Shown: positions 59,150-64,000 of the stretch, in pieces
Numbering within the stretch: the first letter of the stretch is position 1
Layout: each line of letters opens with the position of its first letter
NCBI RefSeq assembly: GCF_014646075.1
Contig: NZ_BMMT01000007.1
Span: forward strand, 124,001 to 188,000
DNA: 64,000 bases
Direction of reading: 5' to 3'
Source of the DNA: Saccharopolyspora thermophila
Lineage (GTDB): Bacteria > Actinomycetota > Actinomycetes > Mycobacteriales > Pseudonocardiaceae
Program-made: the position numbers and the translations under genes
The notes under the pieces: model-generated
What the model was told of the DNA's origin: nothing
The model's database searches: none
What the model saw: the letters and a program-made list of their open reading frames with translations, nothing else

Positions 59150-59451
59150 GCAGCCTCCAGGTCGATCCCGGCCAGATCCGGGCGCACGCGGGCACACTCA
59201 CCCAGCTCGCGGACGGCCTGTCCAGCACCGCGGCCGGGCTGCGGGGCGGCATGGGCGACAACGCCCTCGGCACGTTCGTGCAGTTCCTCACGGCCGCGCT
59301 GGGCAGTGCCATGACCCAGACCGCGGAGGCGATCACGCACGCGTCGTCGGCGGTCGACGCGGTGGGTGCGGCCCTCGTGCGCACCGCGGAGGACTACGAG
59401 CACGTCGACGAGCACAACGCAGAGCTGCTCGGCGGGGAGGCAACGCCATGA
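59146..59451 (+). CDS. EspC-like (T7SS_ESX_EspC) small secreted-type protein
   Basis: The 101-residue helical protein matches the ESX EspC group: LQVDPGQIRAHAGTLTQLADGL at the start, then AVDAVGAALVRTAEDYEHVDEHNAEL, whose YxxxD/E-type end is the ESX export signal pattern. It is likely exported as a dimer partner of the next protein. It is translationally coupled at both ends. Confidence 0.85.
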   Translation: MSSLQVDPGQIRAHAGTLTQLADGLSSTAAGLRGGMGDNALGTFVQFLTAALGSAMTQTAEAITHASSAVDAVGAALVRTAEDYEHVDEHNAELLGGEATP

Positions 59452-60335
59452 CGAGCACCGCGGAGCTGCTCGACGAACTGAGGGCGACCACCGACGCCGT
59501 GTGCAACCGCGACTGGGTCACCGGTGGGCTCGGTGGGACGGGAGCCGGGCTGGAGTCGCTGGCGGGGCCAGCTTCCAGCCCGCTGTCCGCCCTGGCCGAC
59601 GCCGGCTTCGGCTTCATCACCGCATCGGTGTCGTTCCTCGAGGAACCGCTGCACCAACTGGTCGGTGACCCGGCGGCGATCTCCACGGGCGCGCAGGGAT
59701 TCCAGGACGCGGGCCGCGTGGTCGAATCGCTGGCCGACTCCTACCGGCAGTCCACCGGGCCGGAGACCAGCAGCTGGTCGGGTGAGGCCGCGGCGGGGTA
59801 CCTGCGGACCGCCGCGGAGCTGGTGGACGGCCTCGCCGGGCTCGGCGAGTCGAGCGCGGCGCTGGCGGAGGTCGCCGCGGGCGCGGGACAGGTGGTCGCG
59901 GCCACGCTCCAGGAGGTCACGACGCTGGTCCAGGAAGCCACCGGCAGGATCATCATGATCCTCAACCAGGCGGTCGCCGCGGCCCAGGCCACCTTCGGCG
60001 CCAGCATCGCGGCAGCGATCCCGCAGGCCGTGCAGGTGGCGGCGGAGTACGGCGGCCGCATCGTCGCGACGATGCAGAAACTGCTGTCCAGCGCGCAGAA
60101 CCTGGTCAAGCACGTCGCGAGGACGACCCGGGCGGTGGCGGGCCTGATGAAGACGATCGCCGAGATCAGCGAACGCTGCCAGGCGACGAGCAACGAGCCG
60201 ACGAGCAGGTACCGCCCCGGCACGCCGAACGCCGCGGCGACCAGCAGCGTCCGGTCCCGCTCGGAGTCCGAGCCGAGGGAACAGAGCACACGGCGCGACC
60301 CGAGCGGCCCAGCCACGACAGCGGACCACGCCTGA
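59448..60335 (+). CDS. Large WXG100-like helical protein with disordered tail (T7SS substrate candidate)
   Basis: The 295-residue protein has a WXG-like SSWSGEAAAGYLRTAAELV region near residues 102-120 with long helices on both sides, as in LXG/WXG fused substrates. It has a hydrophobic middle (IIMILNQAVAAAQATFGASIAAAIPQ) and a basic, disordered tail from about 245. No toxin domain is recognisable. It ends the coupled island. Confidence 0.75.
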   Translation: MTSTAELLDELRATTDAVCNRDWVTGGLGGTGAGLESLAGPASSPLSALADAGFGFITASVSFLEEPLHQLVGDPAAISTGAQGFQDAGRVVESLADSYRQSTGPETSSWSGEAAAGYLRTAAELVDGLAGLGESSAALAEVAAGAGQVVAATLQEVTTLVQEATGRIIMILNQAVAAAQATFGASIAAAIPQAVQVAAEYGGRIVATMQKLLSSAQNLVKHVARTTRAVAGLMKTIAEISERCQATSNEPTSRYRPGTPNAAATSSVRSRSESEPREQSTRRDPSGPATTADHA

Positions 60336-60364
60336 CGGGGCGGCCGTTCTGGTTGTATGGAGCC

Positions 60365-61093
60365 GTGGTGGGCGGGCGTGCTCGGCGGTGGTGGTTCTGG
60401 GCGGTGGGTTCGGGCAGTGCGTTGGTGATCGCAGTCGTTGTCGTGGTGGCGGTGGGTTTTCCCGCCGTGGCCGCGACGGTCTGTCTCGGCTGCTACGGGT
60501 TCGTCGCCGTCGGGCCGGGTGCGTACGCGGGCTCCGGGCTGTCCGAGGCGCAGCGGCAGCGGGTTGTCGACGCGGTCGTGGCCGCGCGGCAACGGGTCCA
60601 CGAGTTCTACGGTGGCGTGGTGAGTTCGCCCCGGCTGCTGGTGTGCCTGGACGACGACTGCTACCGGCGGATCGGCGGGGGCCGGGAACGCGGCGTCGCG
60701 GTGCTCAACCGGGCGGTGCTGCTGTCGCCGCGGGGAGTCGATCCCGTGATCGCCTCGCACGAGATGTCGCACGTGGAGCTGCGGCACCGGCTCGGTGCGC
60801 ACGCGGACCAGGTGCCGCAGTGGTTCGACGAGGGCTTGGCGGTCCTGGTCTCGGGTGATCCGCGCTACCTCCACACGGGCGGTGACCGCTGCCGGGTGGC
60901 GCCGACCGGGCCGCTGCCCGGCACCCTCGACGAGTGGCTGCGGGCCGCCAGCGCCGACGAGCAGACCTACGCCCGCGCCGCGTGCCGGGTGAGCCGCTGG
61001 ATCGACGCGCGCGGCGGCGGTCGGGCCGCGGTGGCCGAGCTCGTTGCCCGGCTCACCGCGGGCGAGCTGTTCGCCGCCGTCGTGCCGGACTAG
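60365..61093 (+). CDS. Membrane-anchored HExxH metalloprotease-like protein
   Basis: The 242-residue protein has one N-terminal transmembrane helix (about 11-35) and an extracytoplasmic domain with HEMSH (132-136) and a downstream Glu in WFDEGLAV (E156), the gluzincin zinc site of small peptidases. Cys residues at about 94, 99 and 184 may form disulfides. TTGTAT at 60353-60358 resembles a -10 for a leaderless GTG start at 60365 (60368 also possible). It lies 30 bp after the type VII island and may process its products, or be independent. Confidence 0.75.
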   Translation: MVGGRARRWWFWAVGSGSALVIAVVVVVAVGFPAVAATVCLGCYGFVAVGPGAYAGSGLSEAQRQRVVDAVVAARQRVHEFYGGVVSSPRLLVCLDDDCYRRIGGGRERGVAVLNRAVLLSPRGVDPVIASHEMSHVELRHRLGAHADQVPQWFDEGLAVLVSGDPRYLHTGGDRCRVAPTGPLPGTLDEWLRAASADEQTYARAACRVSRWIDARGGGRAAVAELVARLTAGELFAAVVPD

Positions 61094-61138
61094 GGGCGCT
61101 CCGCGTTACGCACGCGCCCAGCAAGCCCAACCACCTCC

Positions 61139-61199
61139 CAGTTCGCCGAAACCTGAACACCCCACCCACGGGGGAGTCTGCCGAGTTTGCCGGAATTTG
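61139..61199 (-). repeat. Pair of TTCAGGC-type repeats, inverted orientation
   Basis: On the minus strand two diverged copies (GTTCAGGTTTCGGCGAACTG and ATTCCGGCAAACTCGGCAG) are about 37 bp apart around a GTGGGTGGGG block, like the pair at 39330. Confidence 0.45.
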
Positions 61200-61298
61200 G
61201 GTGGGCCATCCGCCGGGGAGAGACCGTGGGTCGGGCGGGGCTGGAGCGTGGGGAAGGTTCGTTGGGTGCTGGACCGCTTTCTCGCGTCGGCCCGGCGA

Positions 61299-61323
61299 CA
61301 TACGTACCCGCGACATACGTATG
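61299..61323. promoter_or_regulatory. Direct repeats around CATACGTATG
   Basis: CGACATACGTA occurs twice, 15 bp apart, and the second copy ends in the perfect 10-bp palindrome CATACGTATG (61314-61323). It lies about 155 bp upstream of the diguanylate cyclase gene and stands out as AT-rich. Confidence 0.4.
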
Positions 61324-61477
61324 CGTCTCCGTAGTTGCCCGGCAGCGGCGCGGCGCCACTGCCGTCAGGGTTGGCCTGGTATGTCTGTCATTCCCGAACC
61401 CCGAGGTCGCGTATGCCCCGAACGCACGGTCCAGGCTGGCTGCCGGTCGTCTTGAGCAGGGGCGGAGGTGTGCCGCG

Positions 61478-62692
61478 GTGACCGATCGGACTTCCGCGCC
61501 GGCCAACGTGGCGCTGTTGTGGCGGGCCGTACTGGACCAGTCGTTGACGCCGATGGCGCTGGTGACGCCGATGGGGCGGTGCGTGCACGTCAACCGGGCA
61601 TGCGTGCAGCTGTTCGGGAGCCCGCCGGAGACCCTGGCCACCAGCGGTGAGGCCGGTGCCGGCCCACCGGACGAGCTCGTCCTGCGCCGTGGGGACACGA
61701 CGGTCGAGCGGCGGTTGCAGCGCGCCGACGGCAGCGTCCGGTGGGTGACGCAGTGCGTGTCGCTGATCGGCGAACCCCGCTGCGAACGCCACCTGCTGCT
61801 CGTGCAGTTCCACGAGATCGAGGACCCGTTCCGAGCCGAGCAGCTCTGGCTGCGGGTGTTCGCCAACGCGCCCAACGGGATGGGCATGATGGACCTCGGC
61901 GGGCGATGGACGGCCGTCAACGACGCGCTGTGCGAGCTGCTCGGCTACTCCCGCGACGAGATGCTGTCAATGCGGTTCTGCGACGTCACCTACCCCGCCG
62001 ACCTGGCCGCCAGCAACGACGCCCTCGCGGAGCTCCTGTCGGGGTGGGTGAGCTCGGCGCGACTGAAGAAGCGCTACCGGCATCGGGACGGCCACCCGAT
62101 CTGGGTGATGGTCAGCTGCAGCGTGGTGCCGGGGCCGGACGGCAGTCCCGCGTCCTTCGTCGTGCAGTGCGAGGAGCTCAGCGAACGTTGCGCGGTGGAC
62201 CCCGATCTGGCGCACCTGGCGCTGCACGACCCGCTGACCGGGTTGGCCAACCGCGCGCTGTTCACCGACCGGCTGGAGCAGGGCCTGGCGCAGCTGGCCC
62301 GGGACGGGGGCGTGCTGGCGGTACTCGTCGCCGACGTGGACTGCCTGAAACCGGTCAACGACGGGTACGGGCACGCGGTCGGAGACCAGCTGCTCATCGC
62401 CGTGGCCGATCAGTTGCTCACCTCGGTGGGCACCAGCGGCACGGTGGCGCGCATCGGTGGTGACGAGTTCGCGGTGGTCAGCCACGTGCCCGGCGTCGCG
62501 GCGGCGGAGCGGCTGCGGGAGCGGATCACCCGGCGGCTCGACGTCGACCGGGTCGCGGCGGGGCACCGCCTCCGCCTCCGCGCCAGCGTGGGCCTGGCCA
62601 CCGCGGCCGACCCGTGCACCTGCCCGAAGGAGCTCATGCACCGGGCCGACCGCGACATGTACCGCCGCAAGCGCTCGCCCCGCGGGGCGTGA
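61478..62692 (+). CDS. PAS-PAS-GGDEF diguanylate cyclase
   Basis: The 404-residue cytoplasmic protein has two PAS-like domains (about 15-110 and 125-240) and a GGDEF domain with intact RIGGDEFAVV. An RxxD-type inhibitory site is not obvious. The ADVDCLKPVNDGYGHAVGDQLL block is the usual substrate-binding part. It should make cyclic-di-GMP from GTP, controlled by PAS ligands. The GTG at 61478 with GGAGG upstream was chosen. It forms a functional counterpart to the EAL protein at 53180. Confidence 0.9.
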   Translation: MTDRTSAPANVALLWRAVLDQSLTPMALVTPMGRCVHVNRACVQLFGSPPETLATSGEAGAGPPDELVLRRGDTTVERRLQRADGSVRWVTQCVSLIGEPRCERHLLLVQFHEIEDPFRAEQLWLRVFANAPNGMGMMDLGGRWTAVNDALCELLGYSRDEMLSMRFCDVTYPADLAASNDALAELLSGWVSSARLKKRYRHRDGHPIWVMVSCSVVPGPDGSPASFVVQCEELSERCAVDPDLAHLALHDPLTGLANRALFTDRLEQGLAQLARDGGVLAVLVADVDCLKPVNDGYGHAVGDQLLIAVADQLLTSVGTSGTVARIGGDEFAVVSHVPGVAAAERLRERITRRLDVDRVAAGHRLRLRASVGLATAADPCTCPKELMHRADRDMYRRKRSPRGA

Positions 62693-62777
62693 CATCGCTC
62701 GGCACGGGTCCGTGGTGCTGTGGTCCTCGCCCGGGTGGCCCTCGTGCGATTTCCGGATCACGGCCCTGCCGCTGACC

Positions 62778-62790
62778 GTCCACAACGGAC
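62778..62790. repeat. GTCCAC-type 13-bp palindrome between convergent genes
   Basis: GTCCACAACGGAC lies directly before the stop of the DUF6098-like gene, between two convergent genes, as at 20678. Confidence 0.5.
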
Positions 62791-62792
62791 CG

Positions 62793-63248
62793 TCACGCCT
62801 GGCGGTCGAGTGAACCCCAGTCCGATTTCTGCTCGGTCACCAGCCGGTGCGCTTCGCGCAGCGCCTCCTCGGCCACCCACGCCAGCGGTCGGTCGCAGGC
62901 GACCAGGGGTTCGTTGTCCGGGCCCCGCGCGACCTCGGTGCCCGCCAGCAACCACGCCCGCACGTCCGCGCCCGGCTGGCGGTCCCGCAGGTGCCGGTAG
63001 TCGTGGAGACGGCGGGCGACCCACAGGCGCAGCGAACGGCTGCCCCACCACGACTCGACGCGCAGCGGGTTCGCCGACAGTCCGGGCAGCTCGACGCCGG
63101 TCAGCGCATCGCGGCTGACCGAGTCCGCGTCGAACCCCGGGCCCCGGGACCAGCGCAGGTACAGGTCCCTTCCGAGGTCGTGCCCCCGCACGACCTCGGA
63201 CAGCTGTTCCAGGTCGTGCAACGTCGGCAGGTCCTGCGCTTCCACCAC
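62793..63248 (-). CDS. DUF6098-like protein
   Basis: The 151-residue protein resembles actinobacterial DUF6098 proteins: DLPTLHDLEQLSEVV at the start, LYLRWSRGPGFD, then TGVELPGLSANPLRVESWWGSRSLRLWVARRL (split) and HDYRHL. The function is unknown; it looks cytoplasmic with mixed helix and strand. The start is a GTG at 63248 or 63245 with no clear ribosome site. Family naming is from memory of similar sequences. Confidence 0.6.
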   Translation of the reverse strand: MVEAQDLPTLHDLEQLSEVVRGHDLGRDLYLRWSRGPGFDADSVSRDALTGVELPGLSANPLRVESWWGSRSLRLWVARRLHDYRHLRDRQPGADVRAWLLAGTEVARGPDNEPLVACDRPLAWVAEEALREAHRLVTEQKSDWGSLDRQA

Positions 63249-63330
63249 ACCGGGATACCCGCGGTGCCGGTCGGCGCAGTCGGTGGATCGCCGAGATCGT
63301 GGGCACGCGATCGTCGATGAACCGGCCGGC

Positions 63331-64000
63331 TCACGGCTGGTCGGGCGGCGCCGTCAACGCCCAGCGGAGGGCGCCGACCACGCCGCGCCCGGCCAGGTGG
63401 ACGGTCGTGGCTTCGGTGAGGGGGAGGTAGGGCAGCCGCAGCGGCCACCGGGCCCAGGCCGGGAGCATGGCGACGGCCGTGGCGGCCAGCAGCGCATACG
63501 GGCCGCGGGCCAGCAGCGGCAGCGGAGGCTCGAGCAGCAGGAACCGGGCGGTGCTGCGCGCTTCCCGGGTGCTGCGCAGCTCGGGCCGGTAGGCGTTGAG
63601 ACGCGCCGTGAGGTCGGCCTGGGACCGCGGCGGATCGGACACGCCGAGCGCCGCCGCCACCCGGGCGGTGTCGGCGACGTACGCGTCGCATTCGGCCGGG
63701 GAGAGCCGCCGCGCACCGTAGCGCTGGTGGCAGCGCAAAAAGCTGTCCACCTCGGCGACGTGCACCCATTCGAGCAGGTGCGGGTCGGCGGCGTGGTATC
63801 GCCGGCCGTCCGGGGCCGTGCCGCGGACCTTGGCGTGGATTCGCCGCACGCGGTCAACCGCCCGTTGCGCGTCGTGCGCCGTGCCGAACGTGGTGACGGC
63901 CAGGAAGGTGCTCGTGCGCTGCAGACGCCCCCACGGATCACCGCGATACCCGGAGTGGGCGGACACCGCGGCGATCGCCAGCGGATGCAGCGACTGCAGC
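63331..64000 (-). CDS. Oxygenase MpaB family protein (5' part cut off by window edge)
   Basis: The frame runs from the right edge to a stop at 63331, giving at least 223 residues; its start lies outside the window. The family motif HPLAIAAVSAHSGYRGDPWGRLQRTSTFL (split) leads into AVTTFGTAHDAQRAVDRVRRIHAKVRG, with HLLEWVHVAEVDSFLRCHQRYG carrying the conserved His residues. The same family as the gene at 3908, though they are not close paralogues. The substrate is unknown. Confidence 0.85.
   Translation of the reverse strand, partial: LQSLHPLAIAAVSAHSGYRGDPWGRLQRTSTFLAVTTFGTAHDAQRAVDRVRRIHAKVRGTAPDGRRYHAADPHLLEWVHVAEVDSFLRCHQRYGARRLSPAECDAYVADTARVAAALGVSDPPRSQADLTARLNAYRPELRSTREARSTARFLLLEPPLPLLARGPYALLAATAVAMLPAWARWPLRLPYLPLTEATTVHLAGRGVVGALRWALTAPPDQP

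Larger units (their letters stand above)
61094..61477. other. Intergenic region with two repeat types
   Basis: About 384 bases with no credible gene. It holds an inverted pair of TTCAGGC-type repeats (61139-61199) and direct CATACGTA repeats (61299-61323). Confidence 0.5.

Noticed and set aside
62678-62689. GCCCCGCGGGGC palindrome at the end of the diguanylate cyclase gene
   Set aside because: It lies inside the coding region, has no loop and no T-run, and such GC palindromes are common by chance here.
1-64000. Search for tRNA, rRNA, IS elements and integrase/att sites
   Set aside because: No TTCGAATCC-type T-arm, rRNA segment, transposase, integrase or flanking direct repeats were recognised by eye; a dedicated search would be needed to exclude small RNAs.

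Overview
The window is very GC-rich, with heavy third-position G/C bias, many GTG and TTG starts and many 4-bp start/stop overlaps. Together with a type VII secretion accessory set, an LCP protein, a DUF5313 protein, an S-adenosyl methyltransferase of the DUF574 type and two oxygenase-MpaB genes, this points to a filamentous actinomycete, probably Pseudonocardiaceae (Saccharopolyspora/Amycolatopsis-like; this placement is inference). About 62 protein genes are supported. I saw no rRNA, tRNA, CRISPR array, insertion sequence or replication origin.

Layout. 0-5 kb: the end of a CapA-like gene, a DUF3048 lipoprotein, a MaoC-like dehydratase, a membrane-type dipeptidase and an MpaB-family oxygenase. 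5.0-12.7 kb: a tightly overlapped hopanoid operon (hpnC, hpnD, hpnE, polyprenyl diphosphate synthase, shc, hpnG, hpnH) running from farnesyl diphosphate to adenosyl/ribosylhopane. 12.7-16.8 kb, opposite strand: an overlapped trio of an unusual glycosyltransferase/wax-ester-synthase-type acyltransferase fusion, an EamA-like membrane protein and an SDR, a plausible glycolipid assembly unit. 17-29 kb: carbonic anhydrase, ChrB-like protein plus MFS pump, methyltransferase, LCP ligase, GNAT, LarA-like protein, universal stress protein, threonine dehydratase and a two-component system.

30-31.3 kb: a proline-rich cell-wall protein with a sorting signal and its own class F sortase. 31.5-36.1 kb: a type III polyketide synthase cluster with UbiA prenyltransferase, methyltransferase, an acyl-CoA-dehydrogenase-like flavoprotein lacking the usual catalytic Glu, and a DUF2071 protein, probably making a prenylated, methylated phenolic lipid. 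36-43 kb: an AA10 LPMO and a stress block (two Acg-type nitroreductases, FHA protein, HdeD-like and Asp23 proteins, HAD-OtsB fusion) plus an rtcB remnant. 43.5-53.1 kb: a GntR/FCD regulator facing an operon for oligopeptide ABC import, a P1-family (DmpA/NylC-like) peptidase, an aldehyde dehydrogenase and an SDR, with a FadR-type palindrome between them; this looks like uptake and breakdown of an unusual amide or peptide.

53-64 kb: a PAS-PAS-GGDEF-EAL protein with a degenerate GGDEF motif, an ArsR-VOC fusion with an operator inside its promoter, a six-gene type VII secretion accessory/substrate island without the secretion machine, a membrane-anchored HExxH protein, a PAS-GGDEF diguanylate cyclase, a DUF6098-like protein and a second MpaB gene cut by the window end. 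Two families of short dispersed intergenic repeats run through the whole window.
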